Assembly: GCA_015061945.1 (NCBI GenBank)
Contig: SUVP01000011.1
Coordinates: 70,572-112,531, forward strand
Reading direction: 5' to 3'
Source: Opitutales bacterium
GTDB lineage: Bacteria > Verrucomicrobiota > Verrucomicrobiia > Opitutales > Intestinicryptomonadaceae
Length of the DNA stretch: 41,960 bases
The translations under genes were made by a program, and so were the position numbers. Numbering within the stretch: position 1 is the stretch's first letter; each line of letters starts with the position of its first letter. The notes beneath the pieces are model-generated. The model saw only the letters and a list, made by a program, of their open reading frames with translations. It was not told the origin of the DNA and did not search any database. Shown here in pieces: positions 1 through 7,898 of this stretch.

Positions 1-1058
1 ATATACAAGAACAACCAAATTGTAAGCATATAACAGAATGCACTTGCAGTTGCTTGGTACTCCACTGGCAAAAGTTTAATCGTTCCACCAAAGAGAAATT
101 CTTTTGTTTTTGGAAAGTAGATAAGCTTTTGTGCAAGATACACTGTGATTGAATTCATCCCTATAACGATAAAGAAAAATGTCCATTTGCGGAATTTAAG
201 AACGTCAACAACCCAGTAAAATAGGGCAAAGAACAGGTATGACAATCCACCTGCAAAACATACATACGACGATGTCCAAAGCTTTTTGTTAATCGGCAAA
301 ACGCAATCCCAAAGTAGTCCAACTGCGACAAGCCCAGCACCAATACCGACAAGCGTAAGCACTTTTTTATTTTCAGTAAGCTTGCTATCTTTTACAAGCT
401 CGCCTGCGAAAATCCCCAACATTGCTGTTGAGATTGCTGGCAATGCCGAAAGCAATCCTTCTGGGTCGAACACTTTTTCGTGAAGTCTACCAAGCATCAC
501 TGCTCTATCGACAACAGCTACGATATTGCCTTGTAGAGTCCAATCGCCAAGTTGCAAAATCCCCCAGTATGCGAGCAAAATCGAGATTGCAATAGCAATT
601 CTAATACGCGTTGAGAACATTGTAAAAAACATTGCACCAAACGCCCACGCTATCCCGATTCTCCCAAGCACGCTACAAAATCGCATATTGTCGATATCAA
701 AGCGAATGCCATTGTTGTAAATTACACCGAGCAGAATTAGAATCAACGCACGTTTAATTATGTTAAGACGTACCTTTGCAACCGACACACCTTTCGACAA
801 ACTTTTCGCATACGAAAACGGAAAAGATATACCAGCGATAAAAAGAAACAACGGGAAAATCATATCTTCAAAAGCAAAGCCATCCCACTTAACGTGTTGC
901 ATTTGTTTAGCAATAGCACTCGAAAACGTACTTGGATAAAGGCTACAAAGGGCTTTGATAATCATACCTCCACCCATAATGAAGAACATATCAAAACCAC
1001 GCAAAGTGTCAATCGACATCAAACGTGGCGATTTCTCGTTGTTAATTTTATCAGCCAT
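1..1058 (-). CDS. Heparan-alpha-glucosaminide N-acetyltransferase-like membrane protein (DUF5009-type), 3' end beyond window
   Basis: An uninterrupted minus-strand frame starts at the ATG at 1058-1056 and runs off the left edge (352 complete codons visible). It reads as a polytopic membrane protein with about nine or ten hydrophobic segments. The N-terminus has S-I-D-x-L-R-G-F-D followed by H55-V-K-W58-D-G60, which matches the acceptor region of HGSNAT-like acyltransferases, where a loop histidine takes part in acetyl transfer to terminal glucosamine. The family is also called DUF5009 in bacteria. The start lies 2 nt after the stop of the N-acetylglucosamine kinase gene, so the two are almost certainly co-transcribed; together they suggest amino-sugar salvage (acetylation of glucosamine ends, then GlcNAc phosphorylation). 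The family call is from motif and topology recognition; the substrate is inferred. The C-terminus cannot be seen. Confidence 0.8.
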   Translation of the reverse strand, partial: MADKINNEKSPRLMSIDTLRGFDMFFIMGGGMIIKALCSLYPSTFSSAIAKQMQHVKWDGFAFEDMIFPLFLFIAGISFPFSYAKSLSKGVSVAKVRLNIIKRALILILLGVIYNNGIRFDIDNMRFCSVLGRIGIAWAFGAMFFTMFSTRIRIAIAISILLAYWGILQLGDWTLQGNIVAVVDRAVMLGRLHEKVFDPEGLLSALPAISTAMLGIFAGELVKDSKLTENKKVLTLVGIGAGLVAVGLLWDCVLPINKKLWTSSYVCFAGGLSYLFFALFYWVVDVLKFRKWTFFFIVIGMNSITVYLAQKLIYFPKTKEFLFGGTIKLLPVEYQATASAFCYMLTIWLFLY

Positions 1059-1060
1059 AA

Positions 1061-1906
1061 TTACAAATCTTCAGCGTGATACTGCACGAGTTTATCTATC
1101 GGATTCTTGAGAATTTCGCCGACCTGTACGCCGTTTTTCTTTGCAGCACGCTCGAGATTTTCTTTGAAAAAGTATGCAACAGAACCAACTGCATTCATCG
1201 CATACTTCGATGTATCGTATCGATAAAGATTGCGTTTTATAAAAGAATCAAACTGCGAATCTACCATATCACGTATATGGTCAAGCCCTATAAATTCTTC
1301 GATAAGTGGCGAGAACGATGCAAGCCAACGGTTTGGCATTGGGCGTTTGTAAACGTTGTCAACAATTGTAATATAATCGAGATTATAACGTGTACGCAAC
1401 GCTTCAGCAACCTCTTCTGGAAGTAATCCACGTATAAAATCCGAAAGCAAACGTTTACCGAGCGACGCACCACCGCCCTCGTCGCCGAGAATAAATCCAC
1501 CACCGACATTGTTATCGGTAATTTTTTCTCCATCGTAGAAACACGAGTTTGAGCCAGTCCCCATTATGCAAGCAATACCAGCGTTGTGTCCGCACAAGGC
1601 ACGAGCCGAACCGAGCTTGTCGGTTTCTACAAAAAAGTCGCAATTATAAAAATTCTTTGCAAACGATTTCATCAACGCTTCCGTCGCTTCGTTCGACGCT
1701 GCAACACCTGCACTATAAAAGAAAATTTTTGTGACTTCGCCACCTTCAAGCTTTGGGATTAACACTTTCGACAAAATCTCATCGAGCTTTTCTGGTGTCT
1801 GAAAAACAGGGTTTATCCCTTCTGTTGAAATCGAAGTAATGCAACCACACGCTTCAATTGCACGCCAATCTGTCTTTGTTGTTCCACTGTCTGCTATTAG
1901 TATCAT
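1061..1906 (-). CDS. N-acetylglucosamine kinase-like ATPase, BadF/BadG/BcrA/BcrD family
   Basis: This 281-residue protein has the ASKHA sugar-kinase layout. The N-terminal phosphate loop reads A-D-S-G-T-T-K-T-D-W near residues 5-14. The second phosphate motif G-T-G-S-N-S is near 117-122, and the glycine-rich G-D-E-G-G-G-A-S motif near 140-147 is typical of GlcNAc kinases of this fold. Length fits the bacterial single-domain kinases (about 280-300 residues). It would phosphorylate GlcNAc, or a related amino sugar, in the cytoplasm using ATP. It lies 13 nt downstream of a secreted metallophosphoesterase gene and 2 nt upstream of the HGSNAT-like gene, which suggests one three-gene transcript. 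The sugar specificity is inferred from family and context; a BcrA/HgdC-type activase is unlikely because no iron-sulfur cysteine motif is seen. Confidence 0.85.
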   Translation of the reverse strand: MILIADSGTTKTDWRAIEACGCITSISTEGINPVFQTPEKLDEILSKVLIPKLEGGEVTKIFFYSAGVAASNEATEALMKSFAKNFYNCDFFVETDKLGSARALCGHNAGIACIMGTGSNSCFYDGEKITDNNVGGGFILGDEGGGASLGKRLLSDFIRGLLPEEVAEALRTRYNLDYITIVDNVYKRPMPNRWLASFSPLIEEFIGLDHIRDMVDSQFDSFIKRNLYRYDTSKYAMNAVGSVAYFFKENLERAAKKNGVQVGEILKNPIDKLVQYHAEDL

Positions 1907-1919
1907 AATTTAATAATTT

Positions 1920-2951
1920 TTAAGATTCTTCAACTGGGAGAAAGATTTTAAAGTGAGATGAAAGCACGCTTGCGTCGAACGGCAACTTGCCGAGATACGA
2001 CGAACTACCGAGATCTTCAGGATACTTATCCATAAACGGCTTTCCTTTCATACCTTCGATTTTCACTTCGCCGTCTTCCCAAACTGTAACAACTGCATTG
2101 ACTGGCTTATCGTAAAGCAATTCACGTTTTGCCAACGGCGAACTATTCATAATTTCAGGTGGATAGCCATTATGGTTTCCTCCGAGCCAGTCAGAAGTCG
2201 GGCTGTTAATTACAAAGTAAGCAATGCCATTTTCTAATCTCAAATTATTGCGATGATAATGCCCATTTATCCACATAATTGGGGTGCGTTGGTTTTCAGA
2301 AATAACTTTTTGAACTTCTTTGTGATTTGTAATTCCCTTTGCTGGGTCGCTCGGGCGCATACCGTTGTGCGAGAAAATCAGGCACGGACCTTTTGCAGTT
2401 CGCAATGCTTCGGCGAGCATATCGAGTTGTGGCTTTGTTATGATTGCCATCTTTTGATGGCACTTATCGTATGCCGACGATGCCGCATAGTGTTCAACTT
2501 CGCCTTTTTTATTGATGAAATAATTTGTATCAAGTGCAATAATTTTGAAAACACCTTTATCTTCTGTATAGAAGTTATTTTTCATCTTCATATTTTTCAC
2601 GACAATTTCGAGAGTCTTAGTCATCTCAAAATCGTGATTGCCGATTGCGTGATATGTAGGAATTTTGAAATTATTGTATTTGTCGATAATCGGTTTTGCA
2701 CGGACTACATCGTGGCAAAAGTCTCCACATTCCATAACGAAGTCGACATTATTTTCTTCAGCTCTTTTCAAGATTGCATCAAGGCGTTTCGACGCCCAGT
2801 TATAGTCGCCAACACGATAATGTAAATCGGCAAATACCGAGAATTTTATCTTGGCTCTTTTATCGGCATTATCTTTTTTGCACGATGTCAATGCACCTGC
2901 TACAAACGGAGCCGATATTAAAAAATTTCTGCGTGATGTAGTCTTTTCCAT
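1920..2951 (-). CDS. Secreted calcineurin-like metallophosphoesterase with Tat/lipoprotein signal
   Basis: The 343-residue protein begins with a twin-arginine motif (S-R-R-N-F-L, residues 6-11), a hydrophobic stretch and a lipobox-like L-T-S-C with Cys24, so it is probably exported folded and lipid-anchored. The metal-binding signature of the calcineurin-like superfamily is complete: D42-x-H44, G-D-x-x-x-D (GDFCHD), G-N-H-D, a later S-H-N-G and the C-terminal G-H-Y-H. It should hydrolyse a phosphomono- or phosphodiester in the periplasm with two metal ions; the substrate cannot be read from the sequence. It is the first gene of the operon that continues with the GlcNAc kinase, so a phosphorylated or phosphodiester-linked sugar substrate is a fair guess. 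Confidence 0.85.
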   Translation of the reverse strand: MEKTTSRRNFLISAPFVAGALTSCKKDNADKRAKIKFSVFADLHYRVGDYNWASKRLDAILKRAEENNVDFVMECGDFCHDVVRAKPIIDKYNNFKIPTYHAIGNHDFEMTKTLEIVVKNMKMKNNFYTEDKGVFKIIALDTNYFINKKGEVEHYAASSAYDKCHQKMAIITKPQLDMLAEALRTAKGPCLIFSHNGMRPSDPAKGITNHKEVQKVISENQRTPIMWINGHYHRNNLRLENGIAYFVINSPTSDWLGGNHNGYPPEIMNSSPLAKRELLYDKPVNAVVTVWEDGEVKIEGMKGKPFMDKYPEDLGSSSYLGKLPFDASVLSSHFKIFLPVEES

Positions 2952-2994
2952 ACTTTTGATAATCCTAAAAATAGTGTGTTATTTCAACAAAATT

Positions 2995-3023
2995 ATTTAT
3001 CGTATTTGTACTATATTGGACAA
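2995..3023 (-). promoter_or_regulatory. Possible promoter of the metallophosphoesterase-GlcNAc kinase operon
   Basis: Read on the minus strand, TTGTCC (3023-3018) and ATAAAT (3000-2995) are separated by 17 nt and lie about 45 nt upstream of the operon's first ATG. The match to a sigma-70-like pattern is moderate, and AT-rich sequence produces such matches by chance. Confidence 0.3.
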
Positions 3024-3046
3024 AGTTTGTCTTAAATTTCCTTTTG

Positions 3047-3080
3047 CGAAAAAAAACCGCAATCTGCGAGATTAGCGGTT
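3047..3080 (-). terminator. Rho-independent terminator of the TPR gene
   Basis: On the minus strand a hairpin (arms AACCGCTAATCT and AGATTGCGGTT, one bulged A, loop CGC) is followed directly by a run of T residues. It lies about 35 nt past the stop of the TPR gene and closes the EamA-to-TPR gene series. Confidence 0.8.
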
Positions 3081-3114
3081 GTAGAGTCGAAGTTTGCAGT
3101 ATGTAAATATTGTA

Positions 3115-4344
3115 TTAAATACCGTCGTAAAACTTTTTTGCCTGTTGATATATTTCCGATTTTCTATCTTTTGCCCGACGAAAATATTCCAAAAGTGTTG
3201 CGTTTGCGTCGCGACGCAAACCGAGTGTGAATAACGCACGAGCGTCGTAATAATAAGCTCTACTGCCCCAGTACTCAAAGTTGAAATACATCACAAAAAC
3301 ACGTTCAAAACATACATGTGCATTTGCCCACTGTCCTTGTTCGTAATAACAAATTCCAGTTTTGTAGATTGCTTCGGCACAAATTTCACCACCCATTCGA
3401 CGTGCCATATAAATCTTTTGGTAATAATAAATGGCATCATCATATTTTTTTTGCAAGCGAAGTGCATCGGCAAGAGCAATCAAACAATACTTCTGCGTAT
3501 CCATTTCAGGTGGTGCCAAAAGCTCTGCATCACGAGCATATGTTTCTGCTATTTTATATTTTTTTTCTTTGAATGAAATTGTCGATAATGCGAGAGAACC
3601 ACGCCACGCAATTGGCGATTCACGATATTTATAAACGGTATCAGACAAAAGCTTTTGGTCGATTTTCTCGCCCGATTCCGCCATATCGATTTGTGCTAAA
3701 AGGCTGATATCGGCTTGTGGTTGCGACACTTTCTGCCCTTGCATAATTTCTATTCGTGCTTTCCCAGCTGGCGTTGATGACGGCAATTCTTCAGGCTTAT
3801 ACAACTTTGCGAACTTGTCGGAATCGAGATATGCTTCGACAAAAAGGTCTGCCCCCATTGCCGATTTATCGTCAAAATATTTTTTTATAGCTACATCCCA
3901 AACGTCTTTTGCTTTTTGCGTTTCGCCCAAATGCGATAGAGTTTGTGCGTAATACCAATCGACAAGAGAATCTGTTTTTCCCTTTGCATATACTTGCGAC
4001 AATGCGTTGCAAACTCTCTTATAATCGTTGTTAGCAATCGCAAATTTTGCGTACTCGACAGCCACTTTATTGAGCATATCTTTTGGTGGATTTTTCAAAA
4101 GCGACTCAAATTTTTCGTATGCCGATTTATCGCCTTTGAACGCTGAAATTGACGCAAGATAAAATCTGGATTGTGCACCAACTTCGCCCTTTTCATTCTC
4201 TGAATGCTTAAACATTTCTTGAGCTGAATCGTAATCGCGACGCAAATAGTAGCGAAGTCCGTTTGAAAAGAAATCAACAGCCGACTCTGCAAAGCAAGTC
4301 ATTGCCCCAAATGTTGCGAGAAAAATTGTCAGATATATTCGCAT
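3115..4344 (-). CDS. Secreted tetratricopeptide-repeat protein
   Basis: The 409-residue product has an N-terminal signal peptide (hydrophobic core, then C-F-A-E around residues 17-20) and helical repeats with TPR character. The clearest are near residues 25-60 (Y-x-x-R-R-D-Y-D-S-A-Q) and in the C-terminal third, with A-x-x-Y-x-x-G and Y-x-x-G-Q-W-A-N-A-H-V-C-F patterns. It is probably a periplasmic scaffold in an envelope complex. It lacks the conserved domain of BamD or YbgF, so no specific complex is named. Its start overlaps the end of dus by 16 nt, so the two are probably translationally coupled, and a strong terminator follows. Confidence 0.75.
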   Translation of the reverse strand: MRIYLTIFLATFGAMTCFAESAVDFFSNGLRYYLRRDYDSAQEMFKHSENEKGEVGAQSRFYLASISAFKGDKSAYEKFESLLKNPPKDMLNKVAVEYAKFAIANNDYKRVCNALSQVYAKGKTDSLVDWYYAQTLSHLGETQKAKDVWDVAIKKYFDDKSAMGADLFVEAYLDSDKFAKLYKPEELPSSTPAGKARIEIMQGQKVSQPQADISLLAQIDMAESGEKIDQKLLSDTVYKYRESPIAWRGSLALSTISFKEKKYKIAETYARDAELLAPPEMDTQKYCLIALADALRLQKKYDDAIYYYQKIYMARRMGGEICAEAIYKTGICYYEQGQWANAHVCFERVFVMYFNFEYWGSRAYYYDARALFTLGLRRDANATLLEYFRRAKDRKSEIYQQAKKFYDGI

Positions 4345-5285
4345 AATAATTCTTTTAATTCGTCTAAAGTGTTTACATTTTTAAGCCCTACACGCAACTT
4401 TTTAAATCCAGATGCGTTTTTTAAAAATCGCATAATTTGAACTTTTGCGTGAGTCAAATTTTCAACATCTATACCAAGATATTTTCCCGACGCCATAATC
4501 TCGGCATATCGCAACGCCAAGCTCGCACGCTCTTGGGGAGTTGGATCTTCTGGCTCGGGCAACCCTTCGAGCCTTGCACGCACCTTTCCAAAAATCCACG
4601 GATTGCCGAGTGCCGAACGACCTATCATAAACCCTGAACAAGCGGAAGAACGCAACTGAGATGAAGTCAATTTTTCAACCGAACCATTGCCTATCACTGC
4701 AACGCTCACACTCTCTGCCGTTTTTTCTATAAGCGACCAATCGGCGTCGCCCTCATAACCTTGTGCTTTTGTGCGTCCGTGCAAAGTAATCATCTGCACT
4801 CCGTTATCAACTAACGCTTTTGCGACATCGGGAACGACGATAGATGTGCTATCCCAACCGGTTCGCATCTTTGCTGTTAAGGGAGTTTTTTTCAAAGTTT
4901 GCGAAACTTTTTTTACAATCGCACACATTTTGTCAGGCGTTTTAAGCAAAGCAGAACCAGCACCAGCGTGAGTCGCATTTGGGGCAGGACAACCAAAGTT
5001 TATATCGATAAAATCGGGCGAAAGTTTTTCTTCGATAAGCACAGATGCGTCGGCAACTTCGCAAGGGTCTGAACCAAAGATTTGGATTCCCACAGGGCGT
5101 TCGGATTGAGTAAACGCAATCTTTTGCATTATTTTTTCAGCTTGGCTCAAAACTGCTCTGCTATACACAAACTCGCTAACGACACCATCAGCCCCATACT
5201 CACGACAAATTTCTCGACACGCACTATTCGAGAAACCAGCCATAGGGGCGAGAAATAAAAAATTTGGTTTTAAAAATTTTACCAT
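4329..5285 (-). CDS. dus: tRNA-dihydrouridine synthase
   Basis: The 318-residue flavoprotein would reduce a uridine in tRNA to dihydrouridine using FMN and NADPH. Visible family motifs are L-A-P-M-A-G at the start of the TIM barrel, N-F-G-C-P-A-P-N with the catalytic cysteine, K-M-R-T-G-W, L-H-G-R-T, and V-I-G-N-G-S. A longer in-frame start exists at 5327. I chose the ATG at 5285 because the 14 extra residues lie within the upstream CPBP gene and add no family sequence, and because this start overlaps the CPBP stop by only 7 nt. I cannot tell DusA, B or C specificity apart, although overall size fits DusB-like enzymes. Confidence 0.92.
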   Translation of the reverse strand: MVKFLKPNFLFLAPMAGFSNSACREICREYGADGVVSEFVYSRAVLSQAEKIMQKIAFTQSERPVGIQIFGSDPCEVADASVLIEEKLSPDFIDINFGCPAPNATHAGAGSALLKTPDKMCAIVKKVSQTLKKTPLTAKMRTGWDSTSIVVPDVAKALVDNGVQMITLHGRTKAQGYEGDADWSLIEKTAESVSVAVIGNGSVEKLTSSQLRSSACSGFMIGRSALGNPWIFGKVRARLEGLPEPEDPTPQERASLALRYAEIMASGKYLGIDVENLTHAKVQIMRFLKNASGFKKLRVGLKNVNTLDELKELLCEYI

Positions 5286-5914
5286 TGAACAAAACCTTGT
5301 ACAAGTTTCGTTGCAAAGACTCCGCAATTATAGGCGACGTGTGCAAAAATGCACGGGAGAATCGAACGATTTTTGTTTGTTGGCAAAAAACGCAAAGTAT
5401 AAAAAAGTAGCGAACAACAAAATACTGAAAGGGTCGCAATAGTCGCTTGCACCGTGGGGTTAAATTTCCATACGCCAGAAAAAATCGATGTGCCGTCCTC
5501 GACAGTATAATCCCACAAAAACGGATGCCCAACTGCAAAAATCAGCGAGAAGAAAAGTATGCTCGCAATCAACATTGCTCTACCTTTATTTTTCACAACA
5601 AGGTATCCACGAAATATGAGTTCTTCGACAAACCCAGCACCAATCCACGATATCAATGCGAAAGGTGCAACTGAAGTTTGGTCGGCAGTAGAGCCTGTCA
5701 AGTTCTCGGCAACCGACACGATTGTCAAAAGAATCAATGCCGATACTATCGCAATTATTATGAGTTTTGAAGATACTGTTGTAGCACCTTCAAATGCACC
5801 TTTGCGAAGCTCACCCGTCTTTGCGAAATGGCGATAATCGCCAAACCACATATAAAAAAGATATAGTGCTATCGCAAATGATAAAATAGAAAATACTGGA
5901 GAATCTTGGAACAT
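5279..5914 (-). CDS. CPBP family intramembrane metalloprotease (CAAX/Abi-like)
   Basis: The 211-residue polytopic membrane protein carries the CPBP catalytic set: E-E-L-I-F-R-G (the EExxxR motif) near residue 91, a later F-x-x-G-H, and the C-terminal F-A-H-V-A-Y-N (HxxxN) near residue 190. These are the glutamate-zinc glutamyl protease ligands of the Rce1/CAAX family. Bacterial members act in the inner membrane on mostly unknown substrates, some in bacteriocin self-immunity. It sits between a 42-residue membrane microprotein (1 nt upstream) and dus (7-nt overlap), so the local operon gives no clear substrate clue, except possibly the microprotein itself. Confidence 0.88.
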   Translation of the reverse strand: MFQDSPVFSILSFAIALYLFYMWFGDYRHFAKTGELRKGAFEGATTVSSKLIIIAIVSALILLTIVSVAENLTGSTADQTSVAPFALISWIGAGFVEELIFRGYLVVKNKGRAMLIASILFFSLIFAVGHPFLWDYTVEDGTSIFSGVWKFNPTVQATIATLSVFCCSLLFYTLRFLPTNKNRSILPCIFAHVAYNCGVFATKLVQGFVQW

Positions 5915-5915
5915 A

Positions 5916-6044
5916 TTAAATTATATCCAACGCACAAATTATAGCTATTTGTGCAAAAAACATTATTGCAACGAGCGTGTAAACAATCGCAACAAATTTG
6001 TCGAGACGTCTCTTACCTACTTCTGGAAGTTTTTTATTATTCAT
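5916..6044 (-). CDS. 42-residue single-pass membrane microprotein
   Basis: A short ORF starts at the ATG at 6044-6042 and ends in TAA at 5918-5916, one base before the CPBP protease ATG. The product has a basic N-terminus (M-N-N-K-K-L-P-E-V-G-K-R-R) and one hydrophobic segment (about residues 18-40), as expected of a positive-inside single-span protein. No family is recognised. The tight spacing to the next gene and the clean topology argue that it is translated. It could modulate the adjacent protease or be its substrate; that is speculation from position only. Confidence 0.55.
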   Translation of the reverse strand: MNNKKLPEVGKRRLDKFVAIVYTLVAIMFFAQIAIICALDII

Positions 6045-6097
6045 TTTTTTTAGAATCTGAAAATTTGCAAAATTGTTCAAGTTTAAATCAAGCAATA

Positions 6098-6511
6098 TTA
6101 AAATATCATTACCAGCGACCCCGCTAAAATTAGGAGTCCGCCAATGATAACTTTCATACTGACTGGCTCGCCGAGAAAAACAAATGCGAGAATAATCGTA
6201 AAGACAACACTGAGCTTATCAACTGGTGCCACTTTTGAAGCATCGCCAACTTGCAACGCCTTGAAATAAAATAGCCACGACATCCCCGTCGCCAAGCCCG
6301 ACAATACGAGGAACAATAATGTGTTCTTTGAAATATCTTTAACTTCACGCAACGGAACGGTCGCAAAGACGATACCCCAAGTGATGAATAATATCACAAG
6401 AGTTCTGATTGCAGTCGCCAAGTTCGAGTTTACATTTGCCACACCTACTTTTGCAAAAATTGCTGTCAACGCCGCAAATAAAGCCGATAGAATTGCATAT
6501 AATTGCCACAT
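6098..6511 (-). CDS. EamA/DMT-family single-domain transporter
   Basis: The 137-residue protein has four to five hydrophobic helices and the EamA end pattern (V-F-L-G-E-P then G-G-L-L-I-L-A-G). The start of the reading frame, W-x-L-Y-A-I-L-S-A-L-F-A-A-L, is typical of the short half-length DMT proteins, which function as dimers and are complete at about 140 residues, so this is not a truncated ten-helix member. The substrate is unknown. It is transcribed away from gpsA and is probably the first gene of the run towards the TPR gene. Confidence 0.85.
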   Translation of the reverse strand: MWQLYAILSALFAALTAIFAKVGVANVNSNLATAIRTLVILFITWGIVFATVPLREVKDISKNTLLFLVLSGLATGMSWLFYFKALQVGDASKVAPVDKLSVVFTIILAFVFLGEPVSMKVIIGGLLILAGSLVMIF

Positions 6512-6635
6512 AAAAATAAAGGAAATATCACCTTATAAAAAAGTCAAGTTATTGTATATTGAAGATGATTTATTAAACGCAAACAAGATAAAATCTTTGC
6601 CTTGCAATCGGAGGATTTTTTCATAAGTTGGAGGT

Positions 6636-6797
6636 ATGTTAAAAAAATTGATAAATCCAAATGCGAAGTTTGCGAACATTGCGTTGGCACTGTTTTACAT
6701 CGTAGTAATATCAGCACTTTTTTTCGGTGCGTTGAGCTATAAAGAAAGTTGTGCTAAAACAGAAAATCAACAAAACATACAAAAAACAAATTCATAA
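6636..6797 (+). CDS. 53-residue membrane microprotein upstream of gpsA
   Basis: The ORF from ATG 6636 to TAA 6797 encodes a single hydrophobic segment (about residues 13-33) with a basic N-terminus and a polar, Gln/Asn/Lys-rich tail. A GGAGG lies immediately upstream but only 1 nt from the ATG, which is closer than ideal. The gene ends 5 nt before gpsA, so the two are probably co-transcribed. No family is recognised. An in-frame stop at 6624 limits any upstream extension. Confidence 0.5.
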   Translation: MLKKLINPNAKFANIALALFYIVVISALFFGALSYKESCAKTENQQNIQKTNS

Positions 6798-6802
6798 ATA
6801 AT

Positions 6803-7792
6803 ATGGCAAAATTTCAAAAAGTTGCAGTAGTCGGTGCTGGAGCATGGGGTTCGGCGTTATCGATTATATTGTCGAAGAATGTCGAAAACGTTACTGTTTG
6901 GGCGAGAGAAACAGAAGTTGTAGATTCAGTAAAAAATATCCGCGAAAATTCGATGTTTTTGCCAAATATAAAAATCCCCGAAAACGTCGTATTTTCTAAC
7001 GACCCAGCCCTTGTTCTCGATAAAGCAGAAATGGTCGTTTGGGTGATGCCTATTCAATATCTGACGTCGACCGCAAAGAATTTCTCACAATACATAGCCG
7101 ACGGTGCAATTATGATTAACGCAGGCAAAGGTATCGAAATTGGCTCGTGGAAAAGACCATCACATATCCTTAAAGACGCAATTCCACAGGCAAAATCGTG
7201 CGGTTCTATTATGGGACCAAACATTGCATTTGAAGTCGCACTTGGCAAATATGCAGAAGCCGTCGTTGCACTCGACTCACATTCAGACGCAGTGCAAGTA
7301 GCCGAAAATTTCACGACAAATTCGTTCAAAGTTCGTGCAACTGACGATGTCGTCGGCGTTGAAATAGGTGCGGCACTGAAAAACATAGTTGCCCTTGCAG
7401 CAGGTTTTTGCGACGGAATGAATCTCGGAGCAAATACGAAATCGATTGTGATGGCAAGAGGCTTTCAAGAAATTTATCGTGCGGCAGCGTCGCTCGGTGC
7501 ATGGAGCGACTCGTTTGTAAAAGAATCGGCAATTTTGGGCGACGTTCTCACAACGTGTATGAGTCCAGACTCACGTAATCGTCGCACAGGTGAAGAATTG
7601 GGAAAAGGTCTCGATGCAGATTCCGCACAAAAGAAACTGAACGGACGTGTCTGTGCGGGGCTTGAAACAATCCAAATTTGCCGTATGTTTGAGAATTTGC
7701 ACCATGTCAGATTGCCCATTATGACCGCACTTTGCGATTTATCAGAAGGTAAAATCTCACGTCAAGAATGTCTCGAAAGAATGCTGGGCTAA
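6803..7792 (+). CDS. gpsA: Glycerol-3-phosphate dehydrogenase [NAD(P)+]
   Basis: The 329-residue enzyme converts dihydroxyacetone phosphate to sn-glycerol-3-phosphate, the backbone for phospholipids. The N-terminal Rossmann motif is G-A-G-A-W-G-S-A-L (residues 11-19). The substrate-site motifs are G-P-N-x-A-x-E-V, the catalytic-lysine segment A-L-K-N-I-V-A-L-A-A-G-x-x-D-G and N-T-K-S-I-V-M-A-R-G. Length is normal for GpsA. The ATG follows the microprotein stop by 5 nt with no clear Shine-Dalgarno sequence, as for many chromosomal genes here. Confidence 0.95.
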   Translation: MAKFQKVAVVGAGAWGSALSIILSKNVENVTVWARETEVVDSVKNIRENSMFLPNIKIPENVVFSNDPALVLDKAEMVVWVMPIQYLTSTAKNFSQYIADGAIMINAGKGIEIGSWKRPSHILKDAIPQAKSCGSIMGPNIAFEVALGKYAEAVVALDSHSDAVQVAENFTTNSFKVRATDDVVGVEIGAALKNIVALAAGFCDGMNLGANTKSIVMARGFQEIYRAAASLGAWSDSFVKESAILGDVLTTCMSPDSRNRRTGEELGKGLDADSAQKKLNGRVCAGLETIQICRMFENLHHVRLPIMTALCDLSEGKISRQECLERMLG

Positions 7793-7847
7793 TTTGTAAA
7801 TCCCCCCAAAAAACGAGTTTGCATTGCTTGGCTTTTTTACGATGAAT

Positions 7848-7873
7848 AAAAGCTTGAAATATAATAAGCTTTT
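7848..7873. repeat. Perfect 8-bp inverted repeat between gpsA and the next gene
   Basis: AAAAGCTT (7848-7855) and AAGCTTTT (7866-7873) can form a hairpin with a 10-nt loop, 26 nt before the next ATG. It has no T-run, so it is not a convincing terminator. It may be an mRNA leader structure or chance in AT-rich DNA. Confidence 0.3.
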
Positions 7874-7898
7874 AGAAAGTATCTTAAGTTTTTAAACA

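Noticed and set aside
2253..2825. 190-codon plus-strand ORF rich in Cys, Phe and Ile
   Set aside because: It lies wholly inside the metallophosphoesterase gene, which has complete motifs; the product looks like antisense translation.
7848..7873. Hairpin as terminator of gpsA
   Set aside because: No T-run follows and the stem is only A/T/G/C 8 bp; kept only as a repeat.
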